This document shows positions 10,618 to 25,600 of a DNA stretch of 64,000 nucleotides, one piece after another. Under the pieces are notes generated by a model, which saw only the letters and a list, made by a program, of their open reading frames with translations, ran no database searches and was not told the origin of the DNA. The stretch is taken from contig NC_061789.1 of assembly GCF_022458985.1 (NCBI RefSeq), positions 13,486,357-13,550,356 on the forward strand, read 5' to 3'. A program made the translations under genes and the position numbers. This DNA is from Mugil cephalus (Eukaryota > Chordata > Actinopteri > Mugiliformes > Mugilidae). Positions within the stretch are counted from its first letter, which is position 1; every line of letters begins with the position of its first letter.

Positions 10618-13600
10618 ATGTCGAGGACCGCGGAGGAGGTGAACAAGCTAACTGAAAGTACATACAAGGTGGGTAACGTTACCGTTTTGATGGAAAGCTA
10701 GGAGCACAACAGGTGGGACCACGAGCGGAAGAAAAGAAGCTACATTTATTTATTTATTTGAGTCAACTTTGAAATACTCCATTAATTAGTCGTATTAAAC
10801 TTTACTGGGACTGATATTAGAAAACACGGACGTCTTGTGCTCTTTAAATATACTCCATTGCCTCTCCATTAGGTACATGAGGGAAATAATAGAGAAATAA
10901 TATAAAAGCCCTGCGTTAAATCCAAGCTTCATTTGCAGTCCTGAATGTGTCTAAAATAACAGAGAGAGCTGTTGATTCAACTTTGTTTTCATTCTGAAGG
11001 ATGTGGTTTGCAGTATTATTTAATTGTAGTGTGTTGTGCTTATTATTTTGGCAACCCCGCTCTAATCCCCAAGCAACACAATATACCTTAAATACACTAT
11101 CAGTGTTAGAGTCAGTTGAATTCACACCTAATGATGACACATAGTTGGATTACCTAATGGCAACCCTCCTGAACCTGCCCGGATGTACATGTGCTATTCC
11201 CCTGATCCAAACTAGTGAAATCAGTCGTGGGGTACAGAGAAGGAAGCCCCCCTCGGTTGGGACCCCTTTCCCAATTCCTTTCCCAAAACATTGGCTTGGA
11301 TGCTCGGATTTCCTCTTCTGATGGTGCGCCCCTGAAATGACCACCTGCATTATGCTTTTTCAACATAAACTGACCCTTATAACGCACATGGAGCTCAGAT
11401 CTAGTGCGGGACTGTCATGTTAGAATGAGTTCATATTTGTTTAGGTATATGCTGATCATGTATACACCGATCGGCCACAACATTAAAACCGCTGACAGGG
11501 GAAGTGAATAACATTGTGACAATTCAATGTCCTGCCGGGAAACTTTTGGACCCGGCATTCATGTGGATCTTATTTAGACACACCTAGATCCGTGTGGATG
11601 TTACCAAACACCCAGACACTCCTTGATGGCAGCAGCCATTCCCAGCAGGATGCAGCCTGACACAGACACACACACACACAAAGCCGCTTAGGGAACCTGG
11701 TCTCCGAATTCACCAGATCCCAAACCGATCAAGTATCTGTGGGATGCGCTGTAACGCCGTTCACAGAGACGCTTCCCCTCGACCCATAGGACCCGAAAGA
11801 TCCCCCACTAACAGCACCCACGTGGATGGTCTGATGAGTCTGAGCTGTTTTGGAGGCACAAAGAGACCTACACAGTATTAGGAAGGTGGTCGTAACGTCA
11901 CGCCAGATTGGTGAATGTCTAATTTCTTAGATTTGTCATCATTGTCTCAGGAGTTTAAGGCTGTTTATCAGCAGTTTGTAAGAGTATTCAGCGTATTTTA
12001 AAGGAGTGAGTTGAATCACTGGTTTTGAGAAGACTAGCTCCACTCAATTAGTAACAATCTTTCATAATTATACATTTTATTTTTAGTGCCCTTTTCATGA
12101 AATGATCTTGAAGGGCTACAGGTTAGTGGCATTTCCTCACTGAAGTGCTGCTTTGCTTGTGCCAGTAATCGTCCCTCGGTGCGCCATCCATTTATTTCCT
12201 GTAGATGATTAGGTGCTTTAGTCGGGCAACTCTCGCACGAAATAAGTTTAATAAGTGCTTTTTTTCCCCCGAGTGCTGTGATTTCACCGGGTTTAAAAGA
12301 GAATCCCAGCAAATAAAAAAGGAAATATTTAACTAGGCATGGGTCACCACCTTCACCGGCAGAGTGGCGGCTCATCGTGCTCTGAATGCTGCGCTCCTCA
12401 GGTGGCGGGCTAAAGATGTGTGCAAAGAGCCGGAGAACATGAAAGACGGCGTTTCTCCCAAACATTTAGCCCTTTCAAAGAGCTTTTTATTTCCCTTTCC
12501 AACGCACACACCTTCTCTCGGTGCAGCCCCCGAAGCTCGCTGGGGCGGCGAAATGCAGGAAAAAGACTCCGGGTTTAATAATTTAGCCGGCCGCGTGTTT
12601 TGTGTGGTAAGATTATACAGCGAGCTGCTCTGTAACCATCACCTCTGGTTCACCGCTATGAGGGCAGCGCAAGGCTCCCGCAAGTCCGATCGCGTAGTGC
12701 AGTGCAGGTTAAGGTCGAGTTGTGTTGTCTTTTTGTTTTTTTTTGCATAGATTTTTGAAACGGAAGTTGACTGCGTAAATGTTTTATGAGTTGTGAAGGG
12801 CTGGCGTTGACAGAAGGAGAGGTTTGATGCATGGAGTTGTGTTAAAAACGTGCTACGAATTCGACAAAACGTTTGTACCGGCTCCATCGATTAGAGAATC
12901 GTGGATATAATTTCTTATGTATACCGTTACGGGTGCCAGTGTCGGTATCTGTCGCTTTCTGTGTCACTTATTTACAAAGGAAATTGTAAGTGGTTGATCA
13001 TTGCGAGGCTCATGGAACATTGTTTGCCATGGGTGCTTCCTGAGCTTGTTTACTTACCATTTCTAGGCTTGTGTGGGCACCGAAGCGAAGACTTCTATCT
13101 TACAGTCAGCGCAGGGTTAGACGTGACATGGAGAGTAGAGCCCAGTAATTTACATAATTAAAGAGATAGAGAGAAGTGCCTATAATCAAGTCTAAGATAT
13201 GATTACGAATGATTGTACTATGATGTGACGTTGATTAGGAACAGATTTTTTCCTCTAGTTTTTACTTTCATTTGTCATCTTTTTTCTTCTTTAAGATTCT
13301 TTAAGATTATGTGCTTGCTTGGCATGTTGAATGTGTGACTTTAGGTTATAGATTAAGTGACGGTCAGCTGAGTTCAGCACAGCTGTACATACGTATCCTT
13401 TCTCTCATTTAACATCTCTGTGTCTCCTCCGTTTTTGACAGAATGTGATGGAACAGTTCAACCCAGGACTGAGGAACCTGGTGAACCTGGGCAAGAGCTA
13501 TGAGAAATCAGTGACCGGTGAGCTTTTTTTTTTTTTTTTTTATCACAGTAATAATAATAAGAATAATAAAAACATTCACAGTAAGAGTTTGGAAAAATAG

Positions 13601-16600
13601 CTAACTAGAAAGTTGGAGGAAGGCAATATTCAGGCTGTCATTCTGTGGTCTTCAGCTAACAAATAGGGACAAACTCTGGCAAACATTAATGACCATTTTA
13701 TCGTTTTCCCAGCAATGTCCATGGCAGGAAAGTTGTATTTTGATGCAGTGTCTAAGATTGGGGAGAATGCTGCAGTTTCTCCTGTCTCCAGAGAATTGGG
13801 TAAGTTTCCATGTTGCCCTGTGCTCTGGCTCTCTACAGGGATAAACTGGGGGAAATCTGCAGGCTGTCGAGTTATTCCCTTTTTTTTCCCCGAAACAGTT
13901 TTCCTCTCTTTGTCTTTTGAGTTTCAAATCGTTTGGTTTCCAGGGTGGTCAAGACTTTATTGTCCATAGAAGCTTTTAGTAGTCTAATCCGTCTCTTTAA
14001 GGTTTTAAATCCTTCTGGATTTTCAGGAGGCCGACCTTATGTTGGCTGTAGGGCATCACTGGGAGAGAAGAAGATGCATTTCAAGGCTTTTACATTCACT
14101 GCGTAGAAAGGTGATAACAGTCCTGTTAATGAAAACTGAGGGAATAGTCACTTTCATGGATTTTATACCATTTACAATTATTTTGTCAATTATTATTGGA
14201 TTAAACCTTGGGGAGAACTGTAAAACGTGTTGCTACTACAAATGTAGCCAGCCAGTCGGACATAGTCAGTCAGTTCTTTTCGCAACATGAGGCTGGTAAC
14301 CTGCTGTTTGGGTTTCATTGCTGGGAGTGTTTCAACCAATACAGAGGAAGAAAATACCTCGGTATGTAGTCGGAGAGTCCTACAACCAATGTATGACGTA
14401 TGCTTCTCAAAAAATTCATTAATCACTGTTAACCATAACAAAAGTTAATCCCTTAAAAACAAACTGGGCCTGTCAGATCTTTATGTTGTACATTAGTCTG
14501 TTTATCAAAGTAGCTGAAGATGTAAATATGTTTTACACCGTCATTACAGATCAGTGAGAAACGCCCCTATTGTTCTGACCTATTTATTTATAAGGTCTAC
14601 ATGATAATATTTAGTTTCACTTGCTAAACAAAAATGTAGAGTATAGATTCCAAATAACTACCGATAAAAGTGACTGTATCCATATATATCAAAAGAATAT
14701 GTTAGAATAAGAGCTAGCTGACTATTATTGCTAGAAATGTCTCATGAAATGTCTCATCTAAATCTGTTTATGATTGACTTCTGTCTAAATAAATACATGT
14801 AAATCATTTTACACTGGAGAATATTTATCATGGGACAGCTGTCAAGGGCAAAAATATTGAATTTATTTATTAGCATATGCGTGTTTTGCCAATTTGCAAA
14901 TGTAAGGCGTTAAATTTCATGTCTCACCTTCGCTAAACCTGCTGACATCATCTATATACTATGGACAAACCCATTGTGATGTCACCCATTGGATTCTGAA
15001 CCTCGAAAATGAAGCCCAAAGTGGGGGGAGCCCGCGGCCGCCATATTGGATGAGCTTTAAATCCGCCCACACTCGCATAATACTCCAAATATGGACATGC
15101 AGCTTATAATGCAGAATTTAAAACCTAAATAAAAAATAAATGAATGAGTTAGAAAAAAGCTATTGATAATGAACTAAAACTATTGAGACCAGGCTGTAAA
15201 CATGTTTAATATCGGTGTAAAGTTGGGCGTCTATGGGGATTTGCTCCTTTTTGGAGCCAGCCTCAAGTGGCCACTTGATGAATTGCAATTTTTTCACCCT
15301 CTGAAACAGCCATATTTGCTGAATGCTAGTTTACATCTATCGTCATTCAATGCTCCTCTAACATTACAGCTTTTAATCAAATAAAGCCACACGATGTTAA
15401 AGACAAATGTCATATTAATTTAGACAAACAGCAATGGCATTTACTGTCGTGCATTACATGGTAAAGTAAGGTCTGATCTTATCCTTATCACTGAGATACA
15501 CAGCTCAGGGTACATTGTAGCTGTAACACTTGAGATTAATCCCAAGGTGATGTTTTGTAAGTGTGCTAGGCCTGGGTTTGTTTTGGTCCTCTGTTTGTTC
15601 CTAGCCAACTCCCCAGGCTTCAGCTCCCACAGGCTAATTTACAGTCCAAAGATGTCTGGCATCCTAACTCACTGTCACTGGTGGCACACTTTGATTTAAC
15701 CACTGTGTGTCTCTCATCTCCCCTGCTGATCAGTAGCAAAACTGCTAATTAAATTCAGGGGCACAATGGGGAAAGTGCCACCTGTTGTTGTGCCGGTGTC
15801 AGTTTCCTGCAGCACAGTTAAAGTCACACTCTCCCCGACATGAAACATTCACCGAACGCCGAACAGGTGGCTCTGCATTGAATTCATGACATAAATGATG
15901 TGACTATAAATAAATTCTATGACTATAAATTAACTCATCCACCCTATTCCCTCCATCTGTTTGGACTCGGTGGAAAAAGAAAAAGTTTCAAGAGAAGAAA
16001 AAAAGCCGTGTAAGTTTGCATGTTTTCAAATGAGCATTATTTTACATCTTGGTAAAGTAGAGGTCTGAAAGTCTGATTATTCTGAGAGGGCTGTGCTTTC
16101 TCTTCCTGGCAGGAACTCAAAACATGTTTTTTAGCCGGATTTTATATCCAGTTGCCTCCAGTAGTTGTTGTCGGTGGCTGTTGATAGAGGATGGGAATCA
16201 GAGCAGTAAATTGTTTAATGCTTCCTGTTATAGGAAGTAAGGAAATGAGGGGAGGGACGAGAACAAACTCCCGATTATAATCACTGTCCATTTAAGTAAT
16301 TACATTTTAGCCAGTAATCATCACCTGTTTTAATTTTCAAAATGAACAGACAAGATAATAAATGTTTAGAAAAATAAAAATGAAAGCCACTAGACGCTGT
16401 TAGCATTACAAAACAATTTCATGTAGGGTGAAGTCATGATGTCCACACTCACCTCTGACATGTGGATGCACTCCAGCGCCCACTAATCCCTGTATTAGAG
16501 CCAGAGATCAAGGCGCAGTCAGTGTGGTCTCATGACGGATCAGTTCAGTCTGAGTCAGATTATGTAGAGCGGGGGGGGGGGCGATTAAACACACACCACA

Positions 16601-19600
16601 AACACTCTCATCTAATCTGGTGAACAAGGCCTGTAAACCCAAATGCATTGTAATAGAGTCACGTCCCTACGTCCAGTCCAGGTTCTGCTCTGCTTGTGTC
16701 ACGAGGAGCTTTCAGGTTCTCAACGCTGTAATTTAGACTATGTGTAAAGTATGATGATCAACAAGCCTAAATGGGATGTTGCATATTGAGCAAGTAAGTC
16801 GCCACATCTTTGTAGACGGCTCTTTGTGGACGTCGTGAAGCTGCCCGGTCAGAAACCTGAGCTATAGTGACACATAGCCAGAAACCTGATACCCTTGAGA
16901 GGCACTGGACGACCAGCGCACCTCGTCCTCCTGCCTCCTTCCTTGAATTACTTTATTTTTCATCATCCTCCGCAGGAGTTCAAATGCCGCTTCAGTCATT
17001 GAACGCATCAGAGTTCTGACGTCTCTGGTTGAGCAAGAAATACAGTGAGAAAAACTGGCATGTACACACGCTATCAGATTAAACCTTGTTTTATTCATGC
17101 TTTACAACCCGTATATGCGGTGAAGCTAATGCTGGAAAAAAAAAAAAAAAAAATCAGCTTGTTAGACACAATGGCTTTTGCAGCGTTTTATTGTCCAGAA
17201 ATAATTCCCTTTACAGCATAAAGAGCTTTATGGACGCTTCACAAGCACAAACGCTCTAATGGCATCAGACACACTTTACATAATCCAAACATGTTTGCAT
17301 GGTGTGTCAGGTGGCTCGCGCTGGTGCCAGGATTATTCTGTCCACAGTCAAAAACAGTGGAAGAAGTGTGGGCCTCTTTGCATGCTTTCAGCAGAATGTT
17401 GTGTTCAGAAGCAGCACAAGGGGGTTGGGATATTTTCTGTATTTACACAGGTTCAGTGTTGTTTATTTAACCCACTATACTATACTATACTATACTATAC
17501 TATACTATACTCTATATTACCACTATTCAGTGTGAACCATAGCACTAACAGCTGCAGTGGTGCTTGGTGACATGTTAAATCAGTCGCAATCAGGTGCTCA
17601 TTGTTCACAGAAAATTGCTCTGCTTTTCTACAAATGCACACACACACACAGATAAGCTTTGGCCATGTACAGTATGTGAACATCCAGTTGAAAGAAAAAG
17701 AAGAACATTCTTTCCTCAAAGGATGAAAGTTTCTTTGATTATTAGTTTGCACCTAACCAGAGACAAAGGACTGATTTAAATCACTTGGTGTTAGTGTAGC
17801 TGCATATGCTAACACAAAAACATGAGCTCAAGTCAGTTCAAGGGATGAGAGTCCATCAGTTAGTTGAAGTTTCTGAATGACGAGCCGTTTTTTATCATGT
17901 TTGTGTTGGACACTTTCTCTTTTGTTGAATCGTTAGACTTTTTTTTTTTTTTTACAACAGCTGCTGACCACATAACGGTGAACGCGGCTCCACAGAGAGC
18001 TGCCTGTGTCCAGCCTTGAGTCCAGACCTATTTACAGCTTAGGCAAACACGGCTGCAGGCAGCCCTGTTTGTGTTGTGTGGGTTTATCGCGGCGCGGTTT
18101 TGTTAGCTAATGGCGGCGCATTCATTCTGCTGTTATCCTCACCGTGACACACTTTTTGCCCTCACATCTTGCTCAATCGAGCGCACCTGTTGCCCGGCAA
18201 CGTTTTGAGCAGACTGTGACAACAGTAAACAAATGAGTGTGAACGGCTGTTGATGCCCACGACGGTGCAGCAGCGAAGGTATTTTAATAGCTTCAGTCAA
18301 ATGAAACATTTTCAATGAAGGCACTGTTTAGTTGTAGGAATTCATTTCTGAAGCAACTAAGTCATGCAAATAAGTCTTTAGACTTGACATATTTGACATT
18401 CTTTAATCGTAACAGCAGGTTGCGTAATTGATCACCGCAAAATACCTTCTCGGTTACCTAGAAATATCTGATCATTTGGACTGTACTCGCTTAAATGCAT
18501 ACTTGGAATTGAAATGATACTTGGGCAGCTACTGACGACATCTCACAAGTTCACGAGCCCTTGCTCGAGCACACCCCTCCCCTACCCCCCTCAGCCCTTC
18601 TTTGTCCTGCTCTGTCAAGGGTCTGATCTACAGGGGTGATCTGATGGCCTTTGTCTGGCAAACTGTTTGAGCTGCCACAGCCGGTGTCACCCTAAGGCGA
18701 GGCGGGGCGGACGAGGTGTGGAACGACAGAGCGGGGGAGAAGCAGTGTTTACACGCTGATGAATGCACAGGTCATAGCGATACATCCGACCGCCAGCAGT
18801 CAGCTGTCAAGTATTTGTGTAATACTTTTTCACACGTCAGAATGCGGATGGGAACTGGATTTTCCTCCCACTCCGCCCCATCACTCAGGGAATTCTACCT
18901 CGGTGAAGACGGATGGGTTACCCTCTGAGAACCCTGCTGTGTGGATTGTGTACATGGCTTCTTTTCATGTAGTTTCGTGTGTTGCGATACAGGTCAGCAG
19001 CATCTACAAAGAAATATAGAAATGTATCACGATCATCGTTCTGTAAAGGTCCAGGTCTTCAGTTTCTAACAGTTTTCTCTGAACCACTTACACCATTATT
19101 AACACTACTCAGTGCAGCACAGCTGCACTCGGCGGTGGCTGCTACATGGGAAATATGTGCCCATGGGACATATCTTGTGCCGGATAGTGACGTATAATCC
19201 AGTGTCAGCTTTCTGTTCTGCGTCCTCCTTTTGTACGTAGAACAAAAAAATCCAGCGCCTGTTAAGTTATCTGCCACGTTCTTCCAAATAAATGTGCTCG
19301 TCTCCTCAGCGAGGTTATCAACTTATGTAGCATTGTTGATTGTGTTATCGCTCGTCCTCATTCACTTCCAGTCATGAAGTAACCCTCCATCCGTGCAAGT
19401 TAGTCTCACACACACACACACACACACACACTGTGTCTCTGTGTGTACGACTCATCTGAGGGGTGTTAAAAATGGTGATTATCAAAACACTGCACCGGCC
19501 AAACACACACATGGAGAGGCCTTTTAAGCCTGCGAGCAGCACTGTCCCAGTTACAGGCAGTATGCTAGAGACAGACACATGACAGCTTGAGAATTATTGC

Positions 19601-22600
19601 AGTGTTACTGCTCTCAGTGCAGTGTAATACTGCACGGTCTAGATGTTCGGTGTTTATCTGTTGAATTAGCAGCCTGAGACAACGGTGAAAGAATATGAAT
19701 GCACTGTTTCAGTCAAAATCAAAACGCAGTAAAATGTTCTCTGTGATATGTTATCCTGCACATTTATTATTTATTTGTTGTGGGAGTTTTGTTTTGTTTT
19801 TTTACAATATAGCTAATCATTATATATCATTATAGTTGAAAGTCTTGGTTACCTTTCTGTAACTCCGTGTTCTGTGAGTGTCTTTTCGCCTTTTCGTGCA
19901 TAAAGAAGGGTTTACTTTACATACAATGCCTGCCATGCCTTTCCCTTGGATGCCATTTACAGTACAAAACTTATTGCTTTTTCTTCAGCTCACACAGGAG
20001 GACCCAGTGGGGTCCTCTAAGAGATACCGCTGTGGGGATAAGTCTCGTCACACTCCAGATCAGTTCCCATAAATTCAAAGCATAAAACAGAGGGACAGGA
20101 TATGAGCAGCCACAGTCTCAAAATTGTGTCCACGTACAATGTTTGACCATATGTACTTTACACTATTTGTCTTGGACAAGTGTTTGCCCGGTTACGTCTT
20201 CATGTTTGATTAATGAGACAGTTTGAGCTCACTGTCTGCTATAGGGGGAGGTCAGTCGGTTATTTAATTAAAAACTTCCACGTAACGATTTTCACTTATA
20301 ATCCTAATTTGATTGGTTTTTCTGAGCCACGTGGAAAGACAGAATGTTACATTTGTGGCTTCCTGCCACCTGAGCTCTTTTTGATTAACCGACCGGCAGG
20401 TGGTCCAGTTTTTCTGGTTCAGCCACGAGTGTATAGTTTCTCTTCACGCCGTTAAGGAAATCCTTTTGTCACATTTGTAGGTGGTGACGTTTGATGGTTT
20501 TTTTTCGCATGACGTGAATCTTTTCACCGCGAGACATTTAACCACATACTGTCCCTGCTGCACGTTGAGCTCATTGTCACTGTATGCGGATGTCACTAGT
20601 GTATAACATCGTAGGATATGCTTTTCTTTCCGGTTCATCAAAGAGTCAAAGAAAAAACAAATCTAGACAATACCATTGTCAATCAATTACCACTGATTGC
20701 TGTTTGCCTGTCTGTCATTGAACTGTACATTTATCTTTCTCCCTCCATTTTTTCCCCCTTGTCTGACAGGTGTAGTACTGATGGAAATCTCAGAGGTGCA
20801 CAAAAAGGTTCAAGCTGAGCTGGAGGATAACGTGAGTGCTACATGTGTTTATGCTGTCACATACTTCCGTCCTAATTTAATTGCACTGTAATATCAGACT
20901 TCCTGACATCGACAGACTGAGCCTCGGTTCACGAGGGAACTATTTGGTCGCAGTTCCTTTTTCTCCACGCTATGATAGACGGACACAGTCTCCCATTCAT
21001 CCCAACCTGTGTCCACAACAGTAGCATCACATACAAACCAAATATAAAGTGACTGCACGAGGAAAGGAAACTAACAGGTTTGAATAGTGGCAGCGCCCAG
21101 GTGTTTATTTCCATGCTGGGAATATGGACAGGTCTGAACAAGCCCCGGGAAACTTACCAGCTGGAGCTGCTACAGTTTGGTCCATTAAGTACAAGCTTAT
21201 GTTGGTGGGACTCCACTGTAGGGTTGCGAATAAATTTTCTTTACAAAACTTTACAAGTGCTCATGCTGACGAGAGGCTGTTAGAAAATGAAAGGGATTCA
21301 GGTTTGACATTTTAATTTTAAAAATGACTGCTCGTCGTCTAAGTTATTCATGACTGTTGTTATGTTTCATCGCATATTATCGAGCACATTTATTCTGTGT
21401 GGGGACTTTCAGAGGATCGCAACATGGGAAGTCTGTGGCTATTTGCGTTTTAACCTTGCATGAGATTTGCAGTTGGATAAACAAACAGAAGCAATCTCTT
21501 CAACATGAACTTCGGGGTATAAAAGTTGCGAGGCGCTCCTCTGAGACAGTGCTGCTAACAGCATCAGTGGGTGGTTTGACTTGTTAATGGACTCCATTTT
21601 GTGAGTCACTGCATCAATTCAGGGCAGAAGAATTATGGGGGGAAAAAAACAAACAAACCTTTGAATGACTTTGATGACTGCGTGTTATGTATGCGTAACA
21701 CGCGGCGTTCACGGCCGTTGTGCGCTCAGCGATCCATACCGCTGATCTGTGGGCACAGACGCGGCATCACAAGTGGGCCGCCACGAGGGCAGCGCTCTGA
21801 CACCCTCGCACTAATGAGAGAGAGCTGCAGAGAAAGGGAGAAAGCGAGAGGAGACTGTGGGCATTCCCACGCTTTGTTTCTGACTCATTCATAAGCGCAA
21901 CCTTGGACTCGGCACTCACCCCCGCACGCACGCACCAGCACACTCTAAACGATCGCTCTGCTTCTTCTCCCGGAGACTCGCAGCATTTTCCCAGTTCGCC
22001 GCTGACAGCAAAGCTGACAAAACTGTAGCTCTCCATGCTCCCGTCGAGTTCCTAATCACCGGTGTGTCTTCCTCCCCTCTCTTCTCTCACATCCCTCCCC
22101 CTCCTCCTCACCTGAAGTTTAAGAGGTTCCACAGGGAGATAATAGCCGAGCTGGAGAAGAAGACTGACATGGATGTCAAGTACATGACTGTGAGTAGTTG
22201 TATGCGTGTGTGCAGATATGTAAGACATGACACGACAGCAGGATATTTTGTTATGTTTTTTCCTGCCTACCAGGAAAGACAGAGAAACACAAACACAGAG
22301 CAAACTGCCTAAAGAGTATGTACGGGGGGTAAACTGTGAATGCTGAATAACATGAATGTTTTATGGACATTTAAAACAAATGAGGCCATTATTATCTCAT
22401 TCTTTACAGCAACTCAGGGTTGAAGTCGCAGTAATTAATTCAACAGCAAACACAAAGGAGGTTCCATTTTACAGCAGTGCGTCATGTTTCAGTTTACTTT
22501 ATAAATATGACGATGTCTAATAATTACACGTCTCTCCAGTGGCCTTTTTTTCAGTGTTGCCACATGGGAGATGGAACCTGTGCGTCACTGACGCATCAGT

Positions 22601-25600
22601 TCACAACATATTTAAATGAAATATCAGTCAAATTAAATGAAAATACAATATTTTAATATTTTTCTAATGTGAAAACTGAGTTTCCATATACAGATTTTAT
22701 TGAAATTTCAGTCAGTTCTTCCAAAAGCACACACTGGCTTCTGACAAATATCAAGTTGGTTTTCTCCAGCACTCACATGAATCATTCCTCTGATCCAGGC
22801 CACGTTTAAGAGGTACCAGATGGAGCACAAGATGAAACAAGATTCTCTGGAGAGGTCCCAGTCGGACCTGAAGAAGCTGAGGAGAAAGAGCCAAGGCAAG
22901 AACGCCAACAAGTACGAGAGCAAGGAGAGCGAGGTGAGCTGGACGACGCGGGGACGCCCACGGACGTGACGCGCCCGAACACAGACGCTCTTTCTTTGAC
23001 GGCGGCGCGTTCGCGTGCGCGCGGACGCACTCGCTCATTCACAACCGCTGACACCCGAGACGCGCCGCGTCGGAGCCGCTGTAACAGTAGTTGGGGACAG
23101 TGTGTGAAGTGTCTGGTTTGTGCAGTCGTGCATGGGAAGATCCTTGTTTGCTGTTTTTTTTTTTTTTTTTTTTTTTTTTAAGCCAGCTGCATGCATACAC
23201 TCGCATGCAACCCTTTGTTGCAGCATCTTTCCAAACCCACGCGCTCTCTTATACGTGCTACCGAACACATGCACGGACAAGAAGGCAAACAAGCAAAATA
23301 AATACAAAATCTTCCCTCAATATAAACTGCTACTGAAGCTGTACAAATATCTGCATAGGATTAGAAGCGCTGCACCCTGTCCCCACCTTAATAACACTAG
23401 TGAAAGTCGAACAGCATCGCACATAAGAGCTTTCAAACTGTATTTATGTTGCACTTTTCATACAGTAAGAATGGCACGCACACCACACATAGTTAATATT
23501 TCAATAAGAACTGAGAATCCAGTTGAGGAAAAACCCACCTATAGGAACCGTCCACACCTAGAGACACCACAGCCTGAGAGACCACCCTGACCCAGGTAGA
23601 TCAGGCTTTCTGCTCCGTTTGGTTTGAACCTTGAGATGTGTTTCTTTAATGAATAGCTGAGCTTGTTCGACGCGGCCGTGCTCATCCTTTCAACACTGTA
23701 GGTTCATTTTTTAGAGCACGTTTCTAAATTCAAATCATCACAGTTCAAAGGCGTTGCAAAAAAAAAAAGAACCTTGTAACCACTTTGTGTTTTATTCTAA
23801 TCATAGGTAACACAAGAGTTTGACTCCATATAGCGGATTTACAGATGTTCTCACTGGTGCCACCGCGCCCAAACCGCGATCGCGCAGAACGAAAACCGGC
23901 GAACGACTTTAATCTGAGCCACGGCCTCAGATCCCACATTACCTGCCCGCCTTTGATCCCGTCAGGCGGCCTGCGCCGAGGTTTATGTGTGTTTGTGTGC
24001 ACGTTTTTAGGTTTTGTATATTCTGTCAACACGGTCTCTTCAGAGGGATCGGGTCGACTGCACAAACACAGAGACTTCCAGGAAAGCGTCAGACGTTACA
24101 CGCAACGAACGTGTTGCCGCATCCGCGCTGTATTATATTATACGCTGGATTTGTCATCGCTAAACTACTTACTTAATAATAACAAAAACAGACACGAGCT
24201 AAAAACAACAGAGACATTATCTCGGGTTATATAAACATGAATTAAAGAGCTGTGGCTTGTAGTTTAACTGTCTCATGAACCAACGCTTAAGAGAAAGAAA
24301 GCTAGTTGCTGCCTTTAGTGTGTTTGCTTTTGCTTAAACTTACAGTGGGAGTTATGTGTGTCAACATGATTACGAAATATGGGGAACTCTTTCCCCGCTG
24401 CGTCTTGGAAATTACGGACTTACTTCCTCCCATGCTTTATTCTTCTCTTCTGCGTCTTTTATTCTTTTGTTCTCAGTAATCTGCTCCCATTCCTTTCCTT
24501 ATCCCTCTCTCCCTCGCTCCCTCTCTCCCTCTCTCCCTCCCTCATTCCCTCGAAGGTCAAGGGTTTTCACTTGCCGCTCACACGTAGAATCAGGAGCTTA
24601 CAGCGTCGTAGACGATTCATCTGACTCTTTAAAACCACAGAGATGGAACAGAAAATAGACAGAAAAAAAAATCAATAGGTAAAATGGAGGAGCTGACACA
24701 ATTGTCAAAAAAAAGAAGTTAAGTTTGGAACAAGTTTGACTTTCTGCAAGTCGTCAAGATTGACACACAGCAGGGACCATCGAGCCTCGTGCAGGAACCA
24801 GTGTACAAACAAGTTTTCATGTAAGTTTTACATTTGAGGAACTTAGAAAAACTCATGAATATCACATTATTATAGTGACTGGATTAACAAATAGGCTCCA
24901 TAAGCCAAAGAAATAATGTAGTTCCATTCATCCTGATTACATCAAGCATATAAACCCCTTGGATTTGCCGCTGCTTTTGTCCTTTTTTAATGTTTTATGG
25001 TCTGTTGGAGTGCGTCATTCATCAGCCGGATTGCTGAGAAGCCGTCTATTTATTTATTTTTCTACAAATGATTAAGAAAACGTTTCTGCATGAGCTCCTT
25101 TGTCTCCCTGCATGTCAGAGAAGGAAGAGCGAGATTTAAGCTCGTATTTTGTTCTTTTCTTATCTCCCTGGTGCCGTCCCTCGCTCTCTCCTACCTATAG
25201 TCCTCGGTAAACACAAGTCGTCCATAGCAACAGGCTCACTGCAGTGTTGACAGATGTAAAGTGATCTGGAGGGTGTACGTGTGTTGTAATAGCATTTCTC
25301 GCTCCCCACCCCACCCTTTATTTTCCTTCTTCTTTTTTTTTCCCCCGCATCCACTTGTTGGTAGATACTGTGCCGCCTACTGCTTAGACTCAAGGTCTGT
25401 TTTCTGTTTGTCTGTAATTACCTTAATTGTGCTCGGTTCAGGTTAGATTCACTGGTGTGAGACATTACGTTTGTGATAAAATCGTAAAAACACAGAGATT
25501 TCATGTAAAATTATTTTATATGTTTTTAAAAGAAGAGCTGCAGCACACAGCCGACAGTGTTATACGTATACGACTCAAAGCACCGGCAGACTTTCACACG

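Noticed and set aside
12034-12750. Overlapping 143- and 128-residue frames on opposite strands in baiap2l1 intron 1
   Set aside because: The two overlap each other in antisense, neither has recognisable motifs, and the exon structure of baiap2l1 skips this region cleanly.
23120-23590. 156-residue plus-strand frame in intron 6
   Set aside because: It starts across a ~30-base poly(T) tract (poly-Phe) and has no conserved feature.
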